From IMG/VR virus record IMGVR_UViG_3300032287_003123, positions 1-64,000 of that record: a stretch of DNA of 64,000 nt; one strand, 5' to 3'. Origin of the DNA: a virus. Below, piece by piece: positions 7,566-16,370 of the stretch (positions are counted from its first letter, which is position 1; every line of letters starts with the position of its first letter). The translations under genes and the position numbers were made by a program. Below the pieces are notes generated by a model. The model did no database searches. It was not told the DNA's origin and saw only the letters and a list, made by a program, of their open reading frames with translations.

Positions 7566-7881
7566 CGATTACCAGGTTTTTCTTCGTGCAATGGGAGTCG
7601 CTATGTCTGCTATGCAAGAAGAAGATAAAGAATTTTTAATATATTCTGTTGGTCCTGCAAAAATTAACTCAATGGTTTCAGAATTTTCTAATCTTTCTGA
7701 AAGAGGCATGAAGTCAAGAGGAAAAAAGATTAAATTTTTTAAGGTTCCGCCTTCTTATGTTGAAGAAAACATTGATTATGTAAATCATTTAGCATTTTTA
7801 AGCAAGCCAAAAGAACCACTTTCAAAGTTAGTCGCATTAGCCGAACTCAAAAATATTGAAGTCGGAATTTACAGATACTAA
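7519..7881 (+). CDS. possible SLOG-type (YspA-like) nucleotide-binding protein
   Basis: Up to 120 residues; several in-frame ATGs (7519, 7525, 7528, 7531) leave the start open. VVVQGTKEFNDYQVF-RAM and IYSVGPAKINSM resemble the first strand and helix of small Rossmann-like SLOG proteins that sense nucleotide ligands. The match is weak and recalled, not searched. Confidence 0.6.
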   Translation: MEMMMIVVVQGTKEFNDYQVFLRAMGVAMSAMQEEDKEFLIYSVGPAKINSMVSEFSNLSERGMKSRGKKIKFFKVPPSYVEENIDYVNHLAFLSKPKEPLSKLVALAELKNIEVGIYRY

Positions 7882-7890
7882 GGATATAAA

Positions 7891-8100
7891 ATGATTATAA
7901 ATAAATTAGAAACAATGGAAGCAATTGTCAAGAAGAATCGTAATCTTCGCTGGGATGGATGGAACGTAATGGATCTTAAGAAAACAGACATTGCCAGAAC
8001 ATCCCCTCAAGGAATTAGAATTAATGGTGAATGGTACCTAAACAAAGTTTATGTATTAAATAGTAATGGCTGGGATATTCCGAATAAATACAAGGAGTAA
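7891..8100 (+). CDS. short conserved protein
   Basis: 69 residues, basic: RNLRWDGWNVMDLKKTD, GIRINGEWYLNKVYVL and GWDIPNKY. Reads like a small beta-rich domain. No function recognised. The next gene starts behind AAGGAG at the end of this one. Confidence 0.65.
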   Translation: MIINKLETMEAIVKKNRNLRWDGWNVMDLKKTDIARTSPQGIRINGEWYLNKVYVLNSNGWDIPNKYKE

Positions 8101-8103
8101 CTA

Positions 8104-8391
8104 GTGAAGCAGCATTTATGGAAAGATGAAGCCAAGTGTCTTGGTTTAGAAACTGATTTATATTTTGATAAATATGAAGATGATATTGATTTAAGATTCA
8201 ACATAGATAATTTTTGCGAATCCTGTCCAGTTGCAAAAATATGTTTTGCTAATGGTGTATCTGGCAAAGAGTGGGGTGTTTGGGGTGGTGTATACTTAGA
8301 AGGTGGAGAAATCTCTAGGGAGTTCAACAAACACAAGACAAAAGAAAAATGGGGTGAGGTGTGGAAATCTCTGACAACGGAAATGAATTAA
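8104..8391 (+). CDS. WhiB-like iron-sulfur transcription regulator
   Basis: 95 residues from a GTG start behind AAGGAG. Four cysteines at 12, 38, 41 and 47 in the C..C-x2-C-x5-C pattern with CPVAKIC, then the G-V-W-G-G turn (58-62), are the Wbl signature. Wbl proteins carry a [4Fe-4S] cluster, bind the primary sigma factor and steer transcription; several actinophages encode one. It is the best candidate in the window for a phage transcription switch, for example at the TGTCAG promoters (inference). Confidence 0.88.
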   Translation: MKQHLWKDEAKCLGLETDLYFDKYEDDIDLRFNIDNFCESCPVAKICFANGVSGKEWGVWGGVYLEGGEISREFNKHKTKEKWGEVWKSLTTEMN

Positions 8392-8660
8392 CACCGTTTG
8401 AAAGTATTTGTGAAATACTTGCCGATTTATGGATTAATCATAAGCATGAAAAAACATTTCAAGATTTTATATCTTATAATGATTTAGGGTTGCCCCTTGC
8501 TTTTTTAATTGATTCAGAATTAGTCATACCAACCGAACTAGCAAAAAGATATATTGAAGAAACTTGGAACATTCTTCTTAACTCTCTTGAAATTGAAAAT
8601 GATACTGGTTTTGAATCTTTAGAAGATTTGTTTAATTATTCTAAAATGGAAGAACAATAA
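8361..8660 (+). CDS. acidic helical protein of unknown function
   Basis: 99 residues, GTG start within the end of the WhiB gene (31-nt overlap). Acidic and helical, with FESICEILADLW and ELAKRYIEETWNILLNSL. No family recognised. Confidence 0.6.
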   Translation: MEISDNGNELTPFESICEILADLWINHKHEKTFQDFISYNDLGLPLAFLIDSELVIPTELAKRYIEETWNILLNSLEIENDTGFESLEDLFNYSKMEEQ

Positions 8661-8890
8661 TGTATACATATGATATGCGTAAGGCTGTACACTCAATCAT
8701 TCCTCCAAAAAATTTTGGTGTTCAAATTATTGACAATGATAGTTTTTTAACTATTAAACTTAATGAAATGGATTTTTTACCTATGGCTCATGATGAAAAA
8801 ATAGAGGCTGTTGAGTATGTTGCAAGAGTAAAAAAAGCATTAGAGCAAAATGGTGCAATTGTTTTGGTTACAAGAGAGGCAGTTAAATGA
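8660..8890 (+). CDS. short conserved protein
   Basis: 76 residues, mixed alpha/beta (FGVQIIDNDSFLTIKLNEMD, then a helix and AIVLVTREAVK). TAATG coupling to the preceding gene and ATGA coupling to the halogenase, so co-translated with it. Function unknown; it might assist the halogenase, but this rests on position only. Confidence 0.65.
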   Translation: MYTYDMRKAVHSIIPPKNFGVQIIDNDSFLTIKLNEMDFLPMAHDEKIEAVEYVARVKKALEQNGAIVLVTREAVK

Positions 8891-10455
8891 AAGATATTGT
8901 TGTAGTTGGTGGTGGTTCTGCAGGATGGATGACAGCAGCAATACTAATAAAATCTTTTCCTGAAAAAAATATTTATGTACTTGAAAGCAATGATATTCCA
9001 CGAGTTGGGGTTGGAGAAAGTACATACGAAGGCATAAACCATTATCTTGAGTATTTAGGAATTGACAGAGAATCATTTTTTGAATATACAAATGCTACAG
9101 TAAAACTTGCAATTCAATTTAGAAATTTTTATAAAGAATCTGGTGAGCCAGATTTCATTTATCCTTTTGGAGCGCCTACCTTTACTAAAGAAGGATCATC
9201 TTTAGATGATTGGATGGCAAGAAAAAATTTAGATAAAACTATACCAGTTACAGATTTTGCAGAGTCATATTTTCCAGCAGCACACCTAGTTAAACATAAT
9301 AGGCTAACTGATAAAAACCATTATGGTAATTTTACACAAACTCTTAATACTGCATTACATTTTGACGCAATAAAGTTTGCAGATTGGCTAAAGAATAATT
9401 ATTGTTTGCCACAAAATGTTAAGCAAATTGTAGGAACTATAGAAAAAATTACCACAAACGACAATGGTGTAGATAAGTTATTCTTGTCGGATGGAACAAC
9501 TGTTTCTGCAGATCTATTTGTTGATTGCACTGGGTTTAAAAGTTTATTATTAGACAAAACTCTTAATGAAGAATTTATTTCTTATACTGATCTACTTCCT
9601 AATACAAACGCATGGGCAACACAAATACAGTATAAGGAACCAGAAATTGAAATTGAAAATGTTACAAGATGCACAGCCCTAAAAAATGGCTGGTGTTGGA
9701 ATATACCTCTTTTTTCTAGATTAGGTTCTGGCTATGTATATTCTGATAAGTATACAACACATGAAGATGCACTTGAAGAATTTAAGAAATACTTAATGAC
9801 AGAGTTAAAAATACCAAGAACAAAAGAAGAAGTTGAAAGCCTAGAGTTTAGGAATATACAGATGAGAGTTGGTATTCATAAACGTACTTGGGTCAAAAAT
9901 GTAGTTGCAATTGGTCTTGCTGCAGGTTTTATTGAGCCACTAGAAAGTAATGGGCTTTTTACTGTTCATGAATTTTTGTTCTGTTTAATCAAAACATTAC
10001 AGCATGATAAAATTTCTCAATGGGATAGAGACGTATACAACAAGGCTACAAAAAAGATATATGACAACTTTGTAGAGTTTATTAGACTACACTATGCTCT
10101 TAGTTTAAGAGATGATTCTGAATATTGGAAAAATAATTTCAATAGAACATTTTTTAATGATGAAAACAGTTCAAGTGTTTTTAGTCACTTAAATGACATG
10201 GCAACAATTAAAATGAACTCAATAAGTTCAATGCCATTAAGAGGTGGAAATAGTTGGATTGCAACTGGGATGAACTATTTTATTCTTGATAGCGTTGCTT
10301 TGGCTTTTTCTGATATACTGTATGGTAATCTGGATAAGGAAAAAACAAAAATAGTGTTTGAAAATTTAGATAATAACAAAAAAATATGGAAAAATTTAGC
10401 ACTTGAATCAGAAACTTCGTATCAATACATAAAAAGGAAATATCATAGTGAATAA
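8887..10455 (+). CDS. flavin-dependent tryptophan-halogenase-like enzyme
   Basis: 522 residues. FAD-binding GGGSAGWM (8-15), RVGVGEST (39-46), catalytic Lys73 in the position of PrnA Lys79 (ATVKLAIQF), and the diagnostic W-x-W-x-I-P motif at 269-274 (WCWNIP) mark a complete PF04820-type halogenase. These enzymes use FADH2, oxygen and halide to halogenate indole-like or other substrates; a flavin reductase partner is not evident here. A cyanophage homolog (VirX1) is characterised, but substrates of phage enzymes are unclear. ATGA overlap with 8660 and 8-nt overlap with the next gene. Confidence 0.92.
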   Translation: MKDIVVVGGGSAGWMTAAILIKSFPEKNIYVLESNDIPRVGVGESTYEGINHYLEYLGIDRESFFEYTNATVKLAIQFRNFYKESGEPDFIYPFGAPTFTKEGSSLDDWMARKNLDKTIPVTDFAESYFPAAHLVKHNRLTDKNHYGNFTQTLNTALHFDAIKFADWLKNNYCLPQNVKQIVGTIEKITTNDNGVDKLFLSDGTTVSADLFVDCTGFKSLLLDKTLNEEFISYTDLLPNTNAWATQIQYKEPEIEIENVTRCTALKNGWCWNIPLFSRLGSGYVYSDKYTTHEDALEEFKKYLMTELKIPRTKEEVESLEFRNIQMRVGIHKRTWVKNVVAIGLAAGFIEPLESNGLFTVHEFLFCLIKTLQHDKISQWDRDVYNKATKKIYDNFVEFIRLHYALSLRDDSEYWKNNFNRTFFNDENSSSVFSHLNDMATIKMNSISSMPLRGGNSWIATGMNYFILDSVALAFSDILYGNLDKEKTKIVFENLDNNKKIWKNLALESETSYQYIKRKYHSE

Positions 10456-10603
10456 TGTAAATGCAATGTCAATGATAAAAATGGCTATTGGATCAATAAG
10501 GTGTAAAAAAAATGGTCACAATCTTGATGAAAAAGTTTCATGCCCATTTACAGGAAAATCATATCGTGGATGCATGGTGTGTGGAAAGGTAATAACTATA
10601 TGA
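10448..10603 (+). CDS. small Cys-rich protein, putative zinc ribbon
   Basis: 51 residues from GTG overlapping the halogenase end. Cysteines in RCKKNGH, VSCPFTG and GCMVCGK suggest one zinc site. ATGA overlap with the following membrane protein. Confidence 0.65.
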   Translation: MNNVNAMSMIKMAIGSIRCKKNGHNLDEKVSCPFTGKSYRGCMVCGKVITI

Positions 10604-11028
10604 GTTTAACGGTTATTTTGTCAGTTTGTCTTTTTTCAATGTCTGTTGCTTATCTTACATCAGTATATAATTTTAATAAACTTCGTTCTAGACATCAAAA
10701 ACTTTTTATTGAGATGATGGTTCTTGAAAAAATAGTAAATGAATCTGAAGAATTAAAGATACAAAGCGATGAAAGTGTTCATAAGGAAAACTTTATTAAA
10801 TTTTTATCTGATTCAAGAGATTGGGCCTATAAATATATTGAGGATGTACAGTCTGGGCTAAGCAATTTTATTGTTACCATTGAACCAGAAATTAAATATT
10901 TTAAAGAGTTTGGTGGTGTTCTTGGTGAAAGTGCTCCAAATTATTACTCTATGAAAAAAATAACAGAAGAGTATGAAAAGTTAAAAACTTTATTACCAAA
11001 AGAAGAAAACACAAATTATGAAAAATAA
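10600..11028 (+). CDS. single-pass membrane protein with coiled-coil tail
   Basis: 142 residues from the ATG that overlaps the preceding TGA; an upstream in-frame ATG at 10540 lies inside the previous gene and is less likely. N-terminal membrane helix (2-22), then a helical, charged region. Overlaps the next gene by 11 nt. Unknown function. Confidence 0.7.
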   Translation: MSLTVILSVCLFSMSVAYLTSVYNFNKLRSRHQKLFIEMMVLEKIVNESEELKIQSDESVHKENFIKFLSDSRDWAYKYIEDVQSGLSNFIVTIEPEIKYFKEFGGVLGESAPNYYSMKKITEEYEKLKTLLPKEENTNYEK

Positions 11029-11749
11029 AAAAGTATTTTTTGTTCCTAGAAGTCAGATTGTTTCCGATATAAATAGGTATCCACAACCATCCAAAAAATA
11101 TATTCCTGAATGGTATAAAAAAATGAGTGGATCTTATAAAGAAAAAAATGGTTTCTTAGTTCCTGGACCTAAAAGTTGTATGCCATTTTTAGATTCTTTT
11201 ACAAGTGGCTATACAATGGAATTGGCAACAGATGTTGTTATTCAATATAACGGAAAAGATCCTAAAACAAACAGAGATGACATTAGTTATACTTGGGCTG
11301 GTGGTGGTAATAACCTTACGGAAAGACCTATAACAACAAGACAAGAAGAAACTGATTCACCTTTTGCTCTTCCAAAGTTTGATGGATACTATGATACAGA
11401 ATTTCAATGGTATACCATGTGGGATACAAAAACGCCACCAGGGTATAGTACCGTATATCATCATCCGAATAATAGGTTTGACTTGCCGTTCCACACCTTT
11501 ACTGGAGTAATAGATACGGATACCTGGAATGGTGATGGTCCAATTCCATTCCTACTAAAAGAAGGTTTTGAAGGGGTTATTCCAGCAGGTACACCGATTA
11601 TACAGTTTACCTTCATTAAAAGAGAAAACTGGAAATCTGAAGCATTAGAGTTTGATCAAAAGAAAAGAAGAAGAGAAAAACATATGGTCAAAAGACATAT
11701 TATGAATGGATACAAAAAAGAACATTGGAAAAAGAAAGAGTTTGATTAA
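11018..11749 (+). CDS. IPEWYKK-type member of the expanded phage family
   Basis: 243 residues. Shows all branch motifs: YIPEWYKK (28-35), a Lys-x-Cys-x-Pro-Phe-Leu-Asp block with TSGYT, TPPGYSTVYHHPNNR, DLPFHTFTGVIDTD, FEGVIPAGTPI, KRENW and a C-terminal HWKKKEF. Paralogs in this window start at 20529, 37066, 40150 and 44201. No signal peptide or membrane helix. Function unknown. Lies in the halogenase operon. Confidence 0.85.
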   Translation: MKNKKVFFVPRSQIVSDINRYPQPSKKYIPEWYKKMSGSYKEKNGFLVPGPKSCMPFLDSFTSGYTMELATDVVIQYNGKDPKTNRDDISYTWAGGGNNLTERPITTRQEETDSPFALPKFDGYYDTEFQWYTMWDTKTPPGYSTVYHHPNNRFDLPFHTFTGVIDTDTWNGDGPIPFLLKEGFEGVIPAGTPIIQFTFIKRENWKSEALEFDQKKRRREKHMVKRHIMNGYKKEHWKKKEFD

Positions 11750-11750
11750 T

Positions 11751-11909
11751 ATGAAAGAAATACTTCTATCAACATTAACAGGTTTTGGATGTGGCGTAGT
11801 ATTTGCTGCATTCAAATTGCCAGTACCAGCACCACCAGTTTTTGCGGGAGTCGCAGGAATTATTGGTTTATGGATTGGCTTTACAGTTATAACTAATATA
11901 ATATCCTAG
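11751..11909 (+). CDS. XapX-like small membrane protein (DUF1427)
   Basis: 52 residues with two membrane helices flanking a FKLPVPAPPVFAG turn, the hallmark of XapX-domain proteins. Role unknown in bacteria. Starts 1 nt after the preceding stop; an upstream in-frame ATG at 11706 is less likely. Confidence 0.8.
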   Translation: MKEILLSTLTGFGCGVVFAAFKLPVPAPPVFAGVAGIIGLWIGFTVITNIIS

Positions 11910-11920
11910 GAGGAAAATAT

Positions 11921-12199
11921 ATGAATGAACAAATTAAGGCACTACTAGCATCATACGGACGATCAGTCCTTGGTGCAGGCCTTGCACTATACATGTCTGG
12001 GGTAACAGACCCTAAGACTCTTGCTTACTCACTATTGGCTGCGCTTGCGCCAGTTGCATTGAGAGCACTCAACCCTAATGATAAGGCGTTTGGTCGTCTT
12101 CCAGATGTAGCAGAAGTTGATGCTGCAGTTAAGAAGGCAACCGTTAAGAAGGCTCCTGTCAAGAAGGCTGTCAAGAAGGCTGCACCAAAGAAGAAGTAA
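11921..12199 (+). CDS. membrane protein with Lys/Ala-rich histone-like tail
   Basis: 92 residues. One or two hydrophobic helices (about 15-48), then a tail with repeated VKKA/KKAPVKK units (70-92) like histone H1 tails. Similar actinophage proteins are annotated as holin-like or unknown. The basic tail could hold DNA or acidic wall polymers at the membrane. CTAGGAGG ribosome site; followed by a terminator. Confidence 0.75.
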   Translation: MNEQIKALLASYGRSVLGAGLALYMSGVTDPKTLAYSLLAALAPVALRALNPNDKAFGRLPDVAEVDAAVKKATVKKAPVKKAVKKAAPKKK

Positions 12200-12208
12200 T
12201 TCTTTAGG

Positions 12209-12240
12209 GAGGGATATGCTTATCTAGCCTATCCCTCTCT
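12209..12240 (+). terminator. rho-independent-like terminator
   Basis: Stem GAGGGATA (12209-12216) pairs with TATCCCTC (12230-12237), 13-nt loop, followed by a T-rich run. Ends the rightward operon after 12199. Confidence 0.7.
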
Positions 12241-12255
12241 TTCTTGGGTAATATT

Positions 12256-12975
12256 ATGTATATATTTCAAAATCAAATTAAACCTAAATCTAAAACTGCA
12301 TTAATAATGTGTACATACATTAGGTTAAAAAACATGCCTAAATTATTAACAAAAATACAATTACAAACAAAAAAAGATTTTGATTTTTATATATCCAATA
12401 ATGCAGAAAATCAAGATGTAAAATTGTTAAATTATTTTAAAAAATATGGTTCAGATCTTGGAGTAAATGTTTATGTAAAAAATTATAATAATTTATATAA
12501 ACAGTTTTCAAGGTTTTATATGGCAAAAGAATTAGCGATGCAGGGTTACGAAAAAATAATATTTGTGGATGATGATGAAGTTTTACCTTCTTCTTTTATT
12601 CAAGACTGCTATAACCAGTATGACCCAAAACATATAAAATCATTTTATGCACATAAATTTGAACATGATTACTGGGAAAAGGTAAAACTTAAGGATGGTG
12701 AAACTGGAAACTATGCTGGAACTGGTGGTTTGATATGTTCTGCAAAGTTGTTTCTTGATACAAACTTTTTTAAATGTCCAGAAGAATATTATATAATTGA
12801 TGATCTTTGGCTATCATATTATGTTTTAAATTTTACAGACTATACAATATCTTTACTTAATACTGATATACAATTTATACATGACGATAAGGGAACCTTT
12901 AAAACTTTGCATGAACTTAAAAAAGATTTTTCAAATAAATATATACTAAAAATAAAAGAGGCACATGATGATTAA
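12256..12975 (+). CDS. GT-A fold glycosyltransferase (GT2-like)
   Basis: 239 residues from the ATG; an in-frame TTG at 12244 is possible. ALIMCTYIRLKNMPKLL is the N-terminal nucleotide-sugar strand and helix, IIFVDDDEV the metal-binding DxD-like motif, and YIIDDLWLSYYV the acceptor-side acidic motif. Cytoplasmic. Overlaps the next glycosyltransferase by 11 nt, so the two probably act on one glycan. Confidence 0.82.
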   Translation: MYIFQNQIKPKSKTALIMCTYIRLKNMPKLLTKIQLQTKKDFDFYISNNAENQDVKLLNYFKKYGSDLGVNVYVKNYNNLYKQFSRFYMAKELAMQGYEKIIFVDDDEVLPSSFIQDCYNQYDPKHIKSFYAHKFEHDYWEKVKLKDGETGNYAGTGGLICSAKLFLDTNFFKCPEEYYIIDDLWLSYYVLNFTDYTISLLNTDIQFIHDDKGTFKTLHELKKDFSNKYILKIKEAHDD

Positions 12976-13672
12976 TTTTGGATCTTTATGGATTGGTAAT
13001 CCACTAAGCAAGGTAGAGCAAACTGCTTTATCATCAATAATTTATCACGGTCATTCCATTACCCTATTTGTTTATAATATGGATCTAAAAGTTCCAAAGG
13101 GTGTCGTAAAAGCAGACGCTAATCAATTTATACCTGAGTCTGATATTTTCAAGGTACAGAATTCTTACGGACCATTTGCAGACATTTTTAGATACAAGAT
13201 GATAAAAGAACTAGGACTGATATGGACAGATACAGACTCAATATGCTTAAGATCTGATTGGGATTTTGGAGACTACATATTTGGTTTTGAAGAACCTGGA
13301 AGGCTGTCAAACAGTATTCTTGGAATGCCAAAGGATTCTGATCTTATTGACATGATGCTGCTGGGGGCTAATAAACAGGACAAAGATAAGATAATTTGGT
13401 CTGAAATTGGACCAGACTTACTTACAAAGGCAACAAAAAAACTTAATTTGACAAAGCATGCACAGCAGCCAGAAGTTTTCTACCCAATACATTTCTGGCA
13501 ATGGAAGAAGATTTGGCTTAAGGATTATGCTAAAGAGGTAGTTAATACATGTCAAAATGCACATACATTGCAGGTTTGGAATCAATTTTTAAATAGAGAA
13601 GGAATTGACAAGAACAAGTTACCTAAAGGATCAGCAATAGAGTATTATCATAATAAATTTGTTATTGATTAA
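12965..13672 (+). CDS. GT32-like sugar transferase with DxD motif
   Basis: 235 residues. FADIFRYKMIKELGLIWTDTD contains the A-D-x-x-R helix and D-T-D metal motif of the Gly_transf_sug (GT32-type) family; the N-terminal SLWIGNPLS strand fits as well. Ends convergently with the next gene (11-nt overlap). Likely transfers a sugar to a virion or envelope glycan. Confidence 0.82.
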   Translation: MMINFGSLWIGNPLSKVEQTALSSIIYHGHSITLFVYNMDLKVPKGVVKADANQFIPESDIFKVQNSYGPFADIFRYKMIKELGLIWTDTDSICLRSDWDFGDYIFGFEEPGRLSNSILGMPKDSDLIDMMLLGANKQDKDKIIWSEIGPDLLTKATKKLNLTKHAQQPEVFYPIHFWQWKKIWLKDYAKEVVNTCQNAHTLQVWNQFLNREGIDKNKLPKGSAIEYYHNKFVID

Positions 13673-15170
13673 ATATGTGTGACATGTTTATGTATTCTCC
13701 TGATTGAATAGTAGAATCCATTTCGTAAATATCACATATATTATTTAGACCGTACCTAATAGAGTAACCACTTAATTTTTCGTTATAAAATAACCAGTGA
13801 TCAATCGGTCCATTAACTGGTTCTTGAACTTGCTTTAATAACTTTTCTACACCATTTTTGCTCACTATGTAACACAAGCAAGACCAAGACTGATATACCT
13901 TTGTAATATTTTGTTTTCCAACATCAAGAAGTTTTTTTTGTGTTTTTGCTCTACGATTCCCATAAGAGGGAATATATACTGTAAAAAAGTCCCAGTTATC
14001 TGGAAGTTCAGAAATATAACCAGATAGTTTTTGGTTAAAGTCTTTATCTAGAACTATGTCATCTTCCATAAGCATAAGCATTTCACGTCCAGACTTTGCA
14101 AAATTTTTCCATGCTGAATAATTGCTTGCCCATATTCCAAGTTCACCAAATCTCCATCCACGTTTTTCCCAGCCAAGTGGATCAATTTTAATTGCTTCAC
14201 CATTAAAAAAATTCTTTACATCTTCTTCGTTTTTGATTATGATTGTTGGAGTTTCAATCTTGTCAAAGTTATCCAATAATTTGTCTGTTGCTCTTTGAAC
14301 AAGAATTGACCTTCTCTTTAGTGAATCTGTGTCTCCATTAACATGAAAAATATTAAATACTAGATCAATATTTCCTTGTTTCTTTCTTTGAAGTCCATTC
14401 TTAACATCAAAAAAACTTTCTTTGGGATATTTTTTTGCATTTTTTTCCCACCAAGAATCAATATTATTCTTAGATCTTTTATGAAATGATTGATGATCTA
14501 GATTAATTGCATTTTTTGTATCAACAAAATGAGTAAATATTGGCATTGAGTATGCTGTTCCAAGGTTATACAGTAAAACATCTGCTGGTTTATCCTTGTA
14601 CTTACCTACTGTAAACTCATACTTTCCGTCAATTAAAAATGTATTTACTATTTTTTCGGCATAAGATCTTTTAATTATATAGCATGCTGTTGACCATGCA
14701 TATGGATAAACATCCTTACGACTATACTTTTCTTTTTCATGCATATAAAACTTAACATTATTTTCTTTAATCATAACTAACTGAATAATGTCAGCATCCT
14801 TTGGCATATTTTCCATAAAATAATCCCAGTCCCATTGCCAATATTGGACAGTATCAAAGGTACAGTCATCTTCCATAATGATCCCATACTCTTCAGTGGA
14901 ATCTTCTATCCAGGTCTTTATGGCGGTTATATGGGAGGCTAAGCACCCTATCTCTGCTGGCCTTAGTTTGGGGTAGGCTCCATATACTATGCCTCTTAAA
15001 TCGTCTTTACGCCCATCTACAGCCTCTATTACCTTATAGTTGGTAACACCATACTTCATAAACTCTTTTTTAATGTTGTGAAGTCTTTTAGTTTGGTCTG
15101 GAAGATTAATTAAATAAACAGGGCCAAAGTTTTGCATTTTATTCATGTTTGCGTATCCATACTTGCTCAT
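13662..15170 (-). CDS. two-domain GT25-type glycosyltransferase fusion
   Basis: Up to 502 residues; ATGs at 15170, 15146 and 15137 all fit and no ribosome site decides. Domain 1 has VYLINLPDQTKRL, EIGCLASHITAIKTW and GIIMEDDCTF; domain 2 (about 270-500) repeats the pattern with FGELGIWASNYSAWKNF and LMLMEDDIVLD. Both carry the E-D-D metal motif of GT25 enzymes, so two linked transferase activities are likely. It overlaps the upstream methyltransferase gene. Confidence 0.85.
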   Translation of the reverse strand: MSKYGYANMNKMQNFGPVYLINLPDQTKRLHNIKKEFMKYGVTNYKVIEAVDGRKDDLRGIVYGAYPKLRPAEIGCLASHITAIKTWIEDSTEEYGIIMEDDCTFDTVQYWQWDWDYFMENMPKDADIIQLVMIKENNVKFYMHEKEKYSRKDVYPYAWSTACYIIKRSYAEKIVNTFLIDGKYEFTVGKYKDKPADVLLYNLGTAYSMPIFTHFVDTKNAINLDHQSFHKRSKNNIDSWWEKNAKKYPKESFFDVKNGLQRKKQGNIDLVFNIFHVNGDTDSLKRRSILVQRATDKLLDNFDKIETPTIIIKNEEDVKNFFNGEAIKIDPLGWEKRGWRFGELGIWASNYSAWKNFAKSGREMLMLMEDDIVLDKDFNQKLSGYISELPDNWDFFTVYIPSYGNRRAKTQKKLLDVGKQNITKVYQSWSCLCYIVSKNGVEKLLKQVQEPVNGPIDHWLFYNEKLSGYSIRYGLNNICDIYEMDSTIQSGEYINMSHIFNQ

Positions 15171-15714
15171 CCATAATCATCAACTTATATTGACCATCAA
15201 ACTCATTCAAAAATCTATCTATCCCTGGCTTTGGAGAGAGCATGATATTACCAGAATCATGCCTCCATTGATAGTCATCAAATGCCATAATCCCATAAGG
15301 TTTTAGCAGGGGCCAACTTAAATAGGCATCTGTATAAACACCTTCTGCAGTGTGATCTCCATCAATATAAATGAAATCATAATGTTTTTCTTCAGCATTT
15401 TTTAAAAAATCATCAGAACGTGACTTCATCTTGCAGACATTTTTATAGTTTGACATACGATCATCATAGAACTGTTCAAGTTCATCCCAATCAAATTCTT
15501 TATGTGCTTCTTCTTCCGATCCAGACCAAGTGTCAACATCAGTTAGCCAAGAAGTTTCATGTGTAAGTATATTATCTAACATCCACTTTGATGCATCACC
15601 AGTATACGCACCTATCTGTAGAAAATCTATTAATGGTTTTCCTGCAAATCTTTTTGGAAGGGCTAATTTAAAGTAGTCAACAGCAGCAAGTTCAAACCAA
15701 TTTGGATACCCCAT
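15139..15714 (-). CDS. class I SAM methyltransferase (Methyltransf_24-like), leaderless
   Basis: 191 residues starting MGYPNWFEL. FLQIGAYTGDASKWML is the SAM-binding loop and FIYIDGDHTAEGVYTD the acidic strand-4 motif with catalytic-type DGDH. An ATG three codons upstream overlaps the TATAAT box (15722-15727), so the second ATG, 7 nt after the box, is the likely start. Operon with the glycosyltransferase fusion, suggesting sugar O-methylation. Confidence 0.85.
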   Translation of the reverse strand: MGYPNWFELAAVDYFKLALPKRFAGKPLIDFLQIGAYTGDASKWMLDNILTHETSWLTDVDTWSGSEEEAHKEFDWDELEQFYDDRMSNYKNVCKMKSRSDDFLKNAEEKHYDFIYIDGDHTAEGVYTDAYLSWPLLKPYGIMAFDDYQWRHDSGNIMLSPKPGIDRFLNEFDGQYKLMIMDEQVWIRKHE

Positions 15715-15754
15715 ATATTCCATTATACACTATTGAGCGTGATATACTTATATC

Positions 15755-16336
15755 ATGTCAATTAAAAACCTAATATCTCAAGATCAATTAAATAATGCAA
15801 AATTATATTCAACCAAATTTGAATTTATTAAGCACATTCCAAAAGGTGGTCACATCTTAGAGATTGGCACTCTTGGTGGAGATTACGCAGAACCATTGCT
15901 TGCAGCAAAGCCAGCAAGCCTTGACCTTCTTGATACATTTGAGTCAAGGGATTGGGAGGGGTCCAATAGGTTTAATGAGATCACCCATTATGAATACATT
16001 AAAGATAAATTTAAGGATAATCCAGAGGTATCCCTTTTGCGGGGTCATACAGACAAAGTTCTTCCTAGCATTAAAAAGAAATATGACTACATATACATAG
16101 ATGCAGATCATAACTATGCTCAGGTCAAGAAAGACCTTGATAATTCATACAAATTAATTGCTGATGGTGGAATTATAGGCTTTAACGATTACATTTATGA
16201 TGACAGATATTATAATGTATATGGTGTTATTCAGACTGTTTGTGAATTCCTGGATGAGCATATAGATTGGCATGTTATTGGGTTTGCACTACAAGAAGAG
16301 ATGTATGCAGATATTTATATTCAAAAAATACACTAA
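15755..16336 (+). CDS. class I SAM methyltransferase, leaderless
   Basis: 193 residues. ILEIGTLGGDYAEPLL is the SAM loop and YIYIDADHNYAQVKKDL the strand-4 motif; GGIIGFNDYIYDD follows as in Methyltransf_24 enzymes. TATACT at 15743-15748 lies 6 nt before the ATG. Divergent from the other methyltransferase; the two share topology and may act on the same glycan. Confidence 0.85.
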   Translation: MSIKNLISQDQLNNAKLYSTKFEFIKHIPKGGHILEIGTLGGDYAEPLLAAKPASLDLLDTFESRDWEGSNRFNEITHYEYIKDKFKDNPEVSLLRGHTDKVLPSIKKKYDYIYIDADHNYAQVKKDLDNSYKLIADGGIIGFNDYIYDDRYYNVYGVIQTVCEFLDEHIDWHVIGFALQEEMYADIYIQKIH

Positions 16337-16370
16337 TTTTTATATTACAACATAGGATATAATGGTAGTT

